Shown here piece by piece: positions 25,204 to 33,441 of a stretch of 64,000 nucleotides of DNA; position 1 is the stretch's first letter; every line of letters begins with the position of its first letter. Below the pieces are notes generated by a model. The model did not search any database. It was not told the origin of the DNA and saw only the letters and a list, made by a program, of their open reading frames with translations. Source of the stretch: Eubacterium sp. (lineage in GTDB: Bacteria > Bacillota > Clostridia > Oscillospirales > Ruminococcaceae); the NCBI GenBank assembly GCA_022511265.1, contig JAFLRX010000002.1, forward strand, positions 53,983 through 117,982, in the 5' to 3' direction. The translations under genes and the position numbers were made by a program.

Positions 25204-25653
25204 ATGAATATATCAAAACAGGAATACGAGCAGACCGCGAAAAAGCACGCGGGCTCGTCAAAGATGTATATAACGCTGCCGAAGGCGTTTTTGATAGGCG
25301 GATTTATCTGCTGTATAGGTGAATTTTTTCTCAATATGTATCAGCAGTATATCGGGCTGGATTTTGAACAGGCGGCTGCGTACACCTCTGTCACCATGGT
25401 GTTTTTAAGCGCGCTGCTGACCGGGTTCGGCCTGTACGGACGCATAGCAAAGCACGGCGGTGCGGGCACGCTGGTGCCTATCACCGGATTTGCCAACGCG
25501 GTGGTCTCCCCCGCCCTTGAATTCAAGACCGAGGGATATGTACTTGGCACAGGCGCGAAGATGTTCGTCATCGCGGGTCCTGTCATAGTGTACGGTATAA
25601 CGGCGGCGTTTGTTTACGGTATCATCTACTATATATACGGACTGTTTTCATAA
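25204..25653 (+). CDS. spoVAC: Stage V sporulation protein AC
   Basis: The 149-residue membrane protein has about four helices and is part of the SpoVA channel, which loads dipicolinic acid into the forespore and releases it at germination. YITLPKAFLIGGFICCIGEF and PITGFANAVVSPALEFKTEGYVLGTGAKMF are characteristic; the GTGAKMF segment is a SpoVAC hallmark. The start has AAAGGAGCAAGC upstream. It is followed 12 bases later by spoVAD and then spoVAE, the minimal AC-AD-AE set usual in Clostridia. A forespore sigma-G promoter would be expected, but I could not identify one with confidence. Confidence 0.94.
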   Translation: MNISKQEYEQTAKKHAGSSKMYITLPKAFLIGGFICCIGEFFLNMYQQYIGLDFEQAAAYTSVTMVFLSALLTGFGLYGRIAKHGGAGTLVPITGFANAVVSPALEFKTEGYVLGTGAKMFVIAGPVIVYGITAAFVYGIIYYIYGLFS

Positions 25654-25665
25654 GGAGGGGTAATC

Positions 25666-26679
25666 ATGGCTGAATTTATAAAGGACGGCACTATACGTCT
25701 GAACAACGGCGCGTCCGCCTGCGCATATGCGGCGGCGGTGGGCAAAATGGAGGGCGAAGGTCCGCTGGGGCAGTGCTTTGACTATATCACCGAGGGCGCG
25801 GAGCTTGGCGAGAAGACATGGGAGAAGGCGGAAAGCAAATTACAGCAGTATGCCTTTGAGATAGCGCTTTCCAAAGGAAAGCTGGAAAAGCAGGACATCA
25901 GCGTAATTTTCGCGGGCGACCTGCTGAACCAGTGTACTGGCTCGGCCTACGGGCTGCGCGACGCAGAGGTGCCGTTTATCGGGCTGTACGGCGCATGCTC
26001 TACCATGGCGGAAAGCCTTATGCTGGCGTCGCTGTTTGCGGATATGCGGCTGGGTCATTACTTTGCGGCGATAACATCGTCACACTTCTGCTCGGCAGAG
26101 CGGCAGTTCCGTTTCCCGATAAACTACGGCGGGGTGCGTCCGCCCACCGCACAGTGGACGGCGACCGCCTCAGGCTGCTGTATCACAAAGCCTGCGGACA
26201 AGCCGCCGTACATCAAGGCGGTGACAGTCGGCAAGATAACCGACATGGGCATAAAGGACGCTAACAACATGGGGGCGGCGATGGCGGGCGCGGCATACGA
26301 CAGCCTTTCCCGCCATATGGAGAACACCAAAAGTACGCCCGACGACTATGACGGGATTTTTACAGGCGACCTCGGGCAGGTTGGCACGGATATACTGCAC
26401 GAGCTGTTCCAAAAACAGGGTGTGTATGTCAGCCATGTGCATAACGACTGTGGACTGATGCTGTACGACCGCGAAAATCAGGACGTGCACGCGGGCGGCT
26501 CTGGCTGCGGGTGCAGCGCGTCGGTGCTGTGCGGGCATATCCTGCCGGAGATAAAGGCGGGCAAAATGCATAAGGTGCTGTTCGCCGCGACAGGCGCGCT
26601 GATGTCCACCACAATGTCACAGCAGGGTGAAAGCATACCCGGTATCTCGCACGTTGTCGAGATATCCGATACGCTGTAA
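25666..26679 (+). CDS. spoVAD: Stage V sporulation protein AD
   Basis: The 337-residue thiolase-fold protein, in Bacillus, binds dipicolinic acid at the inner spore membrane and works with SpoVAC and SpoVAE. The family motifs IFAGDLLNQCTGSAYGLR, GLYGACSTMAESLMLA and HNDCGLMLYD...HAGGSGCGCSASV are present. Length is typical. AAGGAGGGG precedes the ATG. It ends 13 bases before the spoVAE start, consistent with one transcript for all three genes. Confidence 0.95.
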   Translation: MAEFIKDGTIRLNNGASACAYAAAVGKMEGEGPLGQCFDYITEGAELGEKTWEKAESKLQQYAFEIALSKGKLEKQDISVIFAGDLLNQCTGSAYGLRDAEVPFIGLYGACSTMAESLMLASLFADMRLGHYFAAITSSHFCSAERQFRFPINYGGVRPPTAQWTATASGCCITKPADKPPYIKAVTVGKITDMGIKDANNMGAAMAGAAYDSLSRHMENTKSTPDDYDGIFTGDLGQVGTDILHELFQKQGVYVSHVHNDCGLMLYDRENQDVHAGGSGCGCSASVLCGHILPEIKAGKMHKVLFAATGALMSTTMSQQGESIPGISHVVEISDTL

Positions 26680-26692
26680 AGGGGGTAATGAT

Positions 26693-27070
26693 ATGGATAT
26701 TCTTATGGAATACGTTAAGGCTTTTATCGTGGGCGGTCTTATCTGCGCAATAGGGCAGGTGCTGATCGACCTTACCAAGCTGACCCCCGCCCGCATACTG
26801 GTATCTTATGTCGTGGTAGGAACTATTCTCGGTGCGCTGGACTGGTATCAGCCGCTGATTGATTTTGCCGGCGCGGGTGCGACAATTCCGCTGACGGGAT
26901 TTGGCAATACGTTGGCAAAGGGCATGCGCAAGGCGATAGACGAGGACGGTCTGCTGGGTATCTTCACAGGCGGCTTTACCGCCTGCTCCGCGGGAGTAAC
27001 CGCCGCGATAATATTCGGTCTTTTAGTCGCCCTTGTCTTCAAGAGAACCGACAGAACACGTCAGGAATAG
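26693..27070 (+). CDS. spoVAE: Stage V sporulation protein AE
   Basis: The 125-residue protein has about four membrane helices and belongs to the SpoVA dipicolinate channel. The opening EYVKAFIVGGLICAIGQVLIDLTKLTPARILV and PLTGFGNTLAKGMRKA are classical SpoVAE. I use the ATG at 26693, preceded by AAAGGGGGTAATG, because the longer frame from 26627 lies inside spoVAD and would add unrelated residues. The gene is followed by a terminator shared with the convergent deacetylase gene. Confidence 0.93.
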   Translation: MDILMEYVKAFIVGGLICAIGQVLIDLTKLTPARILVSYVVVGTILGALDWYQPLIDFAGAGATIPLTGFGNTLAKGMRKAIDEDGLLGIFTGGFTACSAGVTAAIIFGLLVALVFKRTDRTRQE

Positions 27071-27087
27071 CGGTGTAAAAGCGCAAA

Positions 27088-27121
27088 AACAGCCCCGAAA
27101 TCGGGGCTGTTGCTTTATTTT
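27088..27121. terminator. Bidirectional terminator after spoVAE and the deacetylase gene
   Basis: AACAGCCCCGA (27088-27098) pairs with TCGGGGCTGTT (27101-27111); T-rich sequence follows on the plus strand and an A-run precedes it. Confidence 0.8.
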
Positions 27122-28545
27122 ATCACCTGCGGGGTTGTTGCAACGGTGACGACAGGGTCGATAACTATCGGTACGCCGCCGTAGTTTGAGATGCTTTCGG
27201 GCGCGTCGCTTTCTGTACTTTCGGGCGAGGTGCTTTCGGGAAGTGTACTTTCTGCGGCGGGCGCAGTCTCCGGCACCGAGGCGGAATCCAGATCCATCGT
27301 TGACGGTGCGGTCGTGGTCTGCGCAGGCACGCCGCCGTCCTTATCAGGCAGGGTGGTTGCCGGCGGGGTGGTGCCGCTGCCGTTATCCGTCTCGGCAACT
27401 ATCGGATCGGAATTATTGTCGCCATTTGCATCGCCGTTTCCGTCGCCTGACGGAACATACTCTTCACCGGGTGCGGCTATATCGGGTACCTGATCCTCAG
27501 ATAATCCGTCCCTTGCGTATACCGCTGCTGACAGCTTTGCGAACAGCTCGGTCAATTCATCAAACTGGAGTGTTGCTATCGCGTCTATCTGTTCTTGGGT
27601 AAGCAGTGTCTCGGCACGCTGTGCTATTTCCGCCGACATACCCTGCGCGGCTATCATATCTATATCCTCACGGGTCATACCTGCGGCAAGCGCCTCGAAT
27701 GCCGCATTGACATCAGGGTCATCGCTGTATACTACGGTGGAAATGCTTTCGGACAGCTGTATCTGCTTGCCTGTGCCGTCTATCGTGTAGTTGTCAGCAT
27801 ATACAAGGTCGGACACCCTTACAGGCTCAAAGCCCTGAGAGATAAGGCTCTCCAGCACCTTGGGAAGTGCCTCGGTGGTATTTTCAAGGTCGTTGTGGAA
27901 CAGCAGTATAGAGCCGGACGCGATATTCTGTGTGGTGCGCTGTATGATAGTCTCCGACGAGGGCTGATCCCAGTCGATGCTGTCAACATTCCACTGAATG
28001 ACTTTCAATTCCATGCCTTCAAGGGTGGTGAGAGACTTGTCGTCATACTCGCCGTACGGCGCGCGGTACAGCGTCGGTGCTTCTCCGGTTATCATCTCTA
28101 TCTTGCGCGAGCATTCTTTGGTATCCTCGATAAGGTCGTTTACGTTCATCCCTTTTACATGAGGGTGCGAGTCTGAATGATTCGCTATCTCGTGTCCCGC
28201 GTCGTAAAACTTCTTTACGTCCTCGGGATAGTTGTCGCAGAACTCCCCCGTCACGAAAAAAGTTGCCTTTACGTCAGCCTGTTCAAGTATTGCCAGCAGC
28301 TGGTCGGTATTGCTGTTTTCCCATGCGCAGTCAAAGGTCACGCTTATCTTATTGTCTGCCCTATCAACACAGTATATCGGGGCTTTTACCGTCTCCGCCT
28401 TTGTGTCAACAGAGGACAGCACGGCAAACACACCTATCGCGGCCCCGGTGATAAGCACCAGCAGCAGCGTTATCGCACGCAGCAGCTTGCGTTTTGTCAT
28501 TGTCATTACAAACATAATTTTAATTATGCTTCCGAAAGGAAGCAT
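27115..28545 (-). CDS. Membrane-anchored polysaccharide deacetylase (NodB domain) with Ser/Thr/Pro-rich tail
   Basis: The protein has a signal-anchor helix (about 20-40 from the chosen start) and a NodB carbohydrate-esterase-4 domain: SVTFDCAWENSNT (first motif, TFDCA), HEIANHSDSHPH (motif 2, HSxxH), RAPYGEYDD (motif 3) and ILLFHNDLENT (motif 5). It resembles the PdaB/spore-type deacetylases that remove acetyl groups from peptidoglycan sugars. After about residue 280 there is a helical region, and then a roughly 120-residue Ser/Thr/Pro/Asp-rich tail that is unusual for PdaB. The start is uncertain: the ATG at 28545 has AAAGGAG only two bases away and sits in a hairpin; 28515 is an alternative; the 28725 frame is too long. 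Confidence 0.82.
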   Translation of the reverse strand: MLPFGSIIKIMFVMTMTKRKLLRAITLLLVLITGAAIGVFAVLSSVDTKAETVKAPIYCVDRADNKISVTFDCAWENSNTDQLLAILEQADVKATFFVTGEFCDNYPEDVKKFYDAGHEIANHSDSHPHVKGMNVNDLIEDTKECSRKIEMITGEAPTLYRAPYGEYDDKSLTTLEGMELKVIQWNVDSIDWDQPSSETIIQRTTQNIASGSILLFHNDLENTTEALPKVLESLISQGFEPVRVSDLVYADNYTIDGTGKQIQLSESISTVVYSDDPDVNAAFEALAAGMTREDIDMIAAQGMSAEIAQRAETLLTQEQIDAIATLQFDELTELFAKLSAAVYARDGLSEDQVPDIAAPGEEYVPSGDGNGDANGDNNSDPIVAETDNGSGTTPPATTLPDKDGGVPAQTTTAPSTMDLDSASVPETAPAAESTLPESTSPESTESDAPESISNYGGVPIVIDPVVTVATTPQVIK

Positions 28546-28621
28546 CTCTCCTTTCCGCTTTGATTGGATTTTGTACTGCTTGATTATATGTCCGCACGAC
28601 CTGTAAAATGACAGTATGTAC

Positions 28622-28657
28622 AAAAAAACCGACGGAAATTTTCCGTCGGTTTTGTTA
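28622..28657. terminator. Terminator downstream of the zinc-ribbon gene
   Basis: AAAACCGACGG pairs with CCGTCGGTTTT (28625-28635 with 28643-28653), with a T-run on the minus strand beyond 28625. Confidence 0.7.
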
Positions 28658-28672
28658 TTCTGTATTTCGATA

Positions 28673-29113
28673 TTAAAAAGGCATTTCGTCATCATCGTCA
28701 TATCCGTACCCGTCGGGTGCGACATCGGTCACCACAAGGCGGTGCGCGCACTGGGTGCAGTATTCGGAATTAAACTTGTTCTTGGTGCCGCATACGGGGC
28801 AGGTGATGATACGCTTCATCTCCTCTATCCTCTTGCGCAGAGCCGCCATCTGCTTGTACAGCTGCTCTATCTCAACAACGGCGGAAGCGATGACATCACT
28901 GTCGGCGGTGTCTTGCTTTACCATATTGTATACGTTCTTACCGAGCTTGGTGTACTTTTCCTTTATCCGGCTGTCAAGCTTTATGCACTGTAATTTCAGG
29001 CGGGATATCTTTATTACCTCGTCTGTCTTTTTTATACCTGTGTCGGTCAGCTCTTTCGCCTTGCCGAGTACCACGTCCACTTCTTCTTTGAAATTGATGT
29101 CCTTTATGTTCAT
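28673..29113 (-). CDS. Coiled-coil protein with C-terminal zinc ribbon
   Basis: The 146-residue cytosolic protein has a long charged helical region (about 1-100), probably coiled coil, then a zinc ribbon CPVCGTKNKFNSEYCTQCA (about 106-124; four cysteines as CxxC...CxxC) and an acidic tail rich in Gly, Tyr and Asp. No family name is recognised beyond the zinc ribbon. It is monocistronic. Similar ribbons appear on the membrane proteins at 38651-40534, but the bodies differ. Confidence 0.7.
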   Translation of the reverse strand: MNIKDINFKEEVDVVLGKAKELTDTGIKKTDEVIKISRLKLQCIKLDSRIKEKYTKLGKNVYNMVKQDTADSDVIASAVVEIEQLYKQMAALRKRIEEMKRIITCPVCGTKNKFNSEYCTQCAHRLVVTDVAPDGYGYDDDDEMPF

Positions 29114-29178
29114 TCTGTCGCTTCCTTTCCGAAAAAAGTTATATTATATATAATAAATTATAATATATGCATATTGTA

Positions 29179-30621
29179 TCACAATGTTTGCCTGTTGTCA
29201 ATGAAAAATTCCTCGATTTCCCGCTTGCGTTTGGTTACCTCGTCAAACCGCGAGATATATTCGTACGGATACTTGAAGTTGACGATACGTTCTATTTTAC
29301 CGTTGCCCACCAGCTTGCTTGATGCGGCGCACCCCGCGGCAAGTATGCTTTGCAGCTCTTCCATAATAAAGATGTTGTAAAGACATTCGTACCCCGGTTT
29401 GCACCAGCCGATGTTTTCCAGATTGTCGGTGATGTTCTTCTGCCGATACATATAATACGGCTGATAGCCCGCGTCGGTGAGAAATTTCGTTGCGTCTGCC
29501 ACCATATCGCCCGCTCCGCTCGGCTCGCCGTGGGTCTGATACAGCGTTGACGAGCGTTTCAGCGATAAAGTATGTACCGTCACGTTTTCGGGTGACAGCC
29601 CGCACACCTGCGTCAGCGTATCGTGAAAGCTGTCGGGCGTGTCCTTTGGCAGCCCCGCGATTATGTCCGCGTTGATATTGTCAAAGCCCGCCTGCCGCGC
29701 AAGTTCAAACGCTTCGTACACCTGCTTTGCGGTGTGGCTGCGTCCTATTTCTTTCAGCACCTCGTCATTCATCGTCTGCGGGTTTATCGAGATGCGGGAC
29801 ACTCCCCCGCTTTTCAGCGCTTTCAACTTGTCGGCGGTGACGGTGTCGGGTCTGCCCGCCTCTACGGTAAATTCCCGCATATGGGACAAATCAAACTCCG
29901 ACAGCTTGTCAAGCAGTCGGGACAGCTCGTCCGCCTCCAGCATGGTCGGCGTACCTCCGCCGACGTATACCGAGGTTATCTCCAGTCCGCAATCGCGGAC
30001 AATATCCTTATACACATCCAGCTCTTTAAGCAGCAGTGCGAGATACTCTCCCTTTAATTTAAGCGCGCTGCCTGACGATGATATAAACGAGCAATAGCTG
30101 CACCGTGTCGGGCAGAAAGGTATCGACACATACAGGCTGACGCTGCGCCTGTGCAGCATATCCGCAAACGGCTGCTGCACCGAGATTATCTTCTTTGCCG
30201 TCGCCAGCTTTTCCTTTGAGACCAGCACCTCTTCAGTGAGAAAACGCTCCGCCTCGCTGTCATTATGATACCGCTCATAAACGGATTTTATCACCTTTAC
30301 GGGGCGTACGCCTGTAAGTATCCCCCACGGTAAGGTTATCCCCGTGCGCGCGCTCATCAGCTTGTATATCATCCGCCACAGCCTAAGCTCGGTCAGGTCG
30401 TCACGGTCGGCGGTCTCTTCCGTCAGCTGTAGCTTTTCGCCGTCGGATACTGTCACCGTGATATATTTTTCGTCCGCCGAAAATGCGATGTAATTATTTC
30501 CGCTGACAGGCTCGTCGTAATGCAGCCCAAGCGGTCCTGGCGGGAGAAAACAACGTGTCAGCCGCTCTATCTCATACTTATAATCCACCGCCCTGCCGTA
30601 AAAATACAGCTTGTCTGTCAT
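29179..30621 (-). CDS. hemZ: Oxygen-independent coproporphyrinogen dehydrogenase HemZ (radical SAM)
   Basis: This 480-residue radical SAM enzyme belongs to the HemN/HemZ group. An N-terminal region of about 160 residues precedes the iron-sulfur motif SIPFCPTRCSYCSFIS (CxxxCxxC), then SVYVGGGTPTMLEADEL and VEAGRPDTVT, typical of HemZ. HemZ-type proteins were assigned oxygen-independent oxidation of coproporphyrinogen III; several members may act in heme handling or have other functions. It overlaps the MBL gene by ATGA and is the last gene of the recJ-relA run. Confidence 0.88.
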   Translation of the reverse strand: MTDKLYFYGRAVDYKYEIERLTRCFLPPGPLGLHYDEPVSGNNYIAFSADEKYITVTVSDGEKLQLTEETADRDDLTELRLWRMIYKLMSARTGITLPWGILTGVRPVKVIKSVYERYHNDSEAERFLTEEVLVSKEKLATAKKIISVQQPFADMLHRRSVSLYVSIPFCPTRCSYCSFISSSGSALKLKGEYLALLLKELDVYKDIVRDCGLEITSVYVGGGTPTMLEADELSRLLDKLSEFDLSHMREFTVEAGRPDTVTADKLKALKSGGVSRISINPQTMNDEVLKEIGRSHTAKQVYEAFELARQAGFDNINADIIAGLPKDTPDSFHDTLTQVCGLSPENVTVHTLSLKRSSTLYQTHGEPSGAGDMVADATKFLTDAGYQPYYMYRQKNITDNLENIGWCKPGYECLYNIFIMEELQSILAAGCAASSKLVGNGKIERIVNFKYPYEYISRFDEVTKRKREIEEFFIDNRQTL

Positions 30622-31250
30622 AGTCTGTCAAGATACAGCAGATAGGGGTTATGCCGCTTTTCTGCACTGAGGGTGGTTTTGCCGCCGTGTCCGGGGTAAA
30701 TGTCGAAATCGCCATCCATATTCATTATCCGCTGCAATGATTGCCGCTGCTGCGCGGGGCTGCCGGAATAAAAATCCGTACGCCCTACCGAGCCCTCGAA
30801 AATAGTGTCTCCGGAAAAAATTGCATTATCCGCCGTAAACATAATGCTGCCCGCGGTATGACCCGGGGTGTGAATTACCGTAAAGGTTATCTCGTCAAGT
30901 GTTACGGTGTCGCCCTCGTCTACCGTCACATCGGCGGCAAACGATTTATAATCAAAGCCGGGCAGCAGGTAAGATACATTCTTCTGCCTGTCGTCCAGCA
31001 TACACTCATCCGCCTTGTGGATATATACCTTTGCGCCGGTCTGCTCTTTCAGCTCAGCCGCCGCTCCGGTATGGTCAAAATGCCCATGGGTGAGCAATAT
31101 CAGCTTCAGCGTGAGAGAGTTTTTCCCCAGCACATCAAGTATATGCTCCGCATTATCGGCGGGGTCTATCACGGCGGCGTTGCCGCTGTCGGACACGACG
31201 ATATAACACGATGTATCCAACTCACCTAAGTTCATTGTTATTATCTTCAC
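30618..31250 (-). CDS. MBL-fold metallohydrolase (glyoxalase II-like)
   Basis: The 210-residue metallo-beta-lactamase-fold hydrolase has the metal motif THGHFDHTG (HxHxDH), a later HTPGHTAGSIMF histidine, GDTIFEGSVGRTDF and a terminal YPGHGGKTTL. This matches the YqgX/glyoxalase II-like subgroup, which hydrolyses thioesters such as hydroxyacyl-glutathione or bacillithiol conjugates. It starts with GTG, overlaps the relA stop by four bases and overlaps hemZ at its own end, so it is tightly coupled within the operon. Confidence 0.87.
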   Translation of the reverse strand: MKIITMNLGELDTSCYIVVSDSGNAAVIDPADNAEHILDVLGKNSLTLKLILLTHGHFDHTGAAAELKEQTGAKVYIHKADECMLDDRQKNVSYLLPGFDYKSFAADVTVDEGDTVTLDEITFTVIHTPGHTAGSIMFTADNAIFSGDTIFEGSVGRTDFYSGSPAQQRQSLQRIMNMDGDFDIYPGHGGKTTLSAEKRHNPYLLYLDRL

Positions 31251-33418
31251 TGCTTGCCCGTCCTTTCCGCGCTGATTACGCCCGGTATCTTCTGCAGCTT
31301 GAGAATAACATTTTTCAGCTGCTCTATGCCGCTGACCTCTAAGGTAACGATAATATCGCCGTTGCCGTTTTTAAGGCTGTGGGCGTTTATTTCATATATC
31401 GGCAGATGGTTGCCTGCAATGGCGGTGGTGATATCCGCCAGCATCGCCGTCCTGTCCTCGCAAATAATATCAATGGTCGCGCGGAACGAGCTGCTCTCAT
31501 TCACAGCCCAGCCCGCGGGACGCCAGCGGTCTTTGTTTTCGCCCTTCAGTCCGTCTATCACGTTGCGGCAGTCCGCCTTATGCACCGACACACCGTAGCC
31601 TCGTGTAATAAAGCCCATTATCTCGTCGCCCGGCAGCGGGTTGCAGCATTGCGCGTACTTTACGGGATAATCATCTATGCCGTCTATTATTACGCCGTTT
31701 TTACGTTCGCGGGCGTTGGTCTCCTGCATCAGCTTGTCAACGTCAACCGCCGCGGCATTGTTCAGCTTGTTCTGACGTATCTGCTCTTCTTTCAGGCGGG
31801 TGACCACCTTGGATATCTGCACACCGGCATAGCCTATGGCAGCATACAGGTCGTCCACCGTCTCAAAGCGATGCCGCTGTGCCGCGGTCTTCAGCATTTC
31901 TTCATCGGCAATTATGCCGTTGCGCTTCAGCTCGCGGTCCAGCTGTGCCTTGCCGCGCTCGATATTCTCCTCGCGGCATTCCCGCTTGAACCATGAACGT
32001 ATCTTTGCCTTTGCCTCGTTGGTCTTGGCTATCTCCATCCAGTTGCGGTTCGGCCCGTAGCCGGAATTATTGCTGGTCAGCACCTCGACTATCTCTCCTG
32101 TGCTCAGCACATGGTCAAAGCTGACCATACGCCCGCCGACCTTTGCGCCGGTCATTTTATTACCGACCTGAGTGTGGATAGCATAGGCAAAGTCTATGAT
32201 GTTAGACCCTGCGGGCAGTGTGATAACATCGCCCTTGGGGGTGAATATATATACATCGTCCGGCGCAAGATCTACCTTTATCGCCTCGGATATCTGCTCT
32301 ACATCGTCCGCCTCTTGCTGCTGCTCAAGGATATGTCGTATCCAGTCAAAGCGCTTTTCTCCCGCTACACTGCCCTGTATGCCCGCCTTATACTTCCAGT
32401 GGGCGGCAATGCCGTACTGCGCGGTGTTGTGCATCTCCTGCGTGCGTATCTGCACCTCAAACGGCACACCCTCTCTGCCGATAACGGTGGTATGCAGAGA
32501 CTGATAGCGGTTGGGCTTTGGCATTGCGATATAATCCTTAAAGCGGTACGGTATCGGGCGGAACATATCGTGGATAATACCCAGCACGTTATAGCACTCT
32601 ACCACCGTCTGCAGGATTATCCTCACCGCGTAGATGTCATATATCTCGCTGAACGCCTTGCCCTTTACATAGACCTTCTTATAAATGCTGTAGGTGCTTT
32701 TTACCCTGCCCTCGATTATCGGGGTAGGCTCTATATCGGAGATACGCTCGCTTATGCGGTTTTTTATCGTCTCGATAAAGTCGTCTCTGTCCGCCTTGTT
32801 AAGGCTGAGCTGACGCTGTATATCCTGAAAGCCGTACGGGTCGAGATACCGCAGCGCGATATCCTCCATCTCTTCCTTTATGTCGCTGATACCGAGACGG
32901 TGCGCGATGGGCGCGTAGAAGTTCATCGTCTCCAGCGAGGTCTTGCGCTGTTTTTCAGGCGGGCGCGCCTCCAGTGTGCGCATATTGTGCAGCCTGTCCG
33001 CAAGCTTGATGATTATTACACGGATGTCCTTGGACATAGCGATGAGTATCTTGCGGATGTTTTCCGCCTGCTGCTCTTCACGGGTGTTCAGCGGGACCAA
33101 GCCTATCTTGGTGACGCCGTCTACCAGTCTTGCCACGTCCTCACCGAAACGCTTTTGTATCTCATCCAGCCCGATATCGGTATCCTCAACTACATCATGC
33201 AGCAGTGCCGCGCATACCGTGTCGGTATCCATCCAGAATTTTTCCAGCAGGATGTACGCCACCGCGACAGGATGAGAAATATACGGGTCTCCCGAGGTGC
33301 GCAGCACACCCTCGTGTGCCTTGTCGGCAAGCTGATACGCCTGTGTTATCTTTTCGATATCATAGCTTTTCTCGCTGCTTTTTATCTTGTCTATCAGCAT
33401 CTCTATCGTATACAGCAT
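31247..33418 (-). CDS. relA: Bifunctional (p)ppGpp synthetase/hydrolase
   Basis: The 723-residue Rel protein makes and breaks the alarmone (p)ppGpp. Domains in order are the HD hydrolase (about 25-190; HPVAVAYILLEKF, LLHDVVEDT), the synthetase (about 225-350; YRFKDYIAMPKPNRYQSLHT), TGS (about 390-450; VYIFTPKGDVITLPAGSNIIDFAY), a zinc-finger/helical region with YAQCCNPLPGDEI, and C-terminal ACT (about 650-723). The ATG at 33418 has AAAGGAG at good spacing; the frame extending to 33445 is not needed. It follows recJ by 23 bases, a common pairing in Firmicutes (recJ-relA). Confidence 0.94.
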   Translation of the reverse strand: MLYTIEMLIDKIKSSEKSYDIEKITQAYQLADKAHEGVLRTSGDPYISHPVAVAYILLEKFWMDTDTVCAALLHDVVEDTDIGLDEIQKRFGEDVARLVDGVTKIGLVPLNTREEQQAENIRKILIAMSKDIRVIIIKLADRLHNMRTLEARPPEKQRKTSLETMNFYAPIAHRLGISDIKEEMEDIALRYLDPYGFQDIQRQLSLNKADRDDFIETIKNRISERISDIEPTPIIEGRVKSTYSIYKKVYVKGKAFSEIYDIYAVRIILQTVVECYNVLGIIHDMFRPIPYRFKDYIAMPKPNRYQSLHTTVIGREGVPFEVQIRTQEMHNTAQYGIAAHWKYKAGIQGSVAGEKRFDWIRHILEQQQEADDVEQISEAIKVDLAPDDVYIFTPKGDVITLPAGSNIIDFAYAIHTQVGNKMTGAKVGGRMVSFDHVLSTGEIVEVLTSNNSGYGPNRNWMEIAKTNEAKAKIRSWFKRECREENIERGKAQLDRELKRNGIIADEEMLKTAAQRHRFETVDDLYAAIGYAGVQISKVVTRLKEEQIRQNKLNNAAAVDVDKLMQETNARERKNGVIIDGIDDYPVKYAQCCNPLPGDEIMGFITRGYGVSVHKADCRNVIDGLKGENKDRWRPAGWAVNESSSFRATIDIICEDRTAMLADITTAIAGNHLPIYEINAHSLKNGNGDIIVTLEVSGIEQLKNVILKLQKIPGVISAERTGKQ

Positions 33419-33441
33419 ACCGTGTCTCCTTTCAGAAATAA

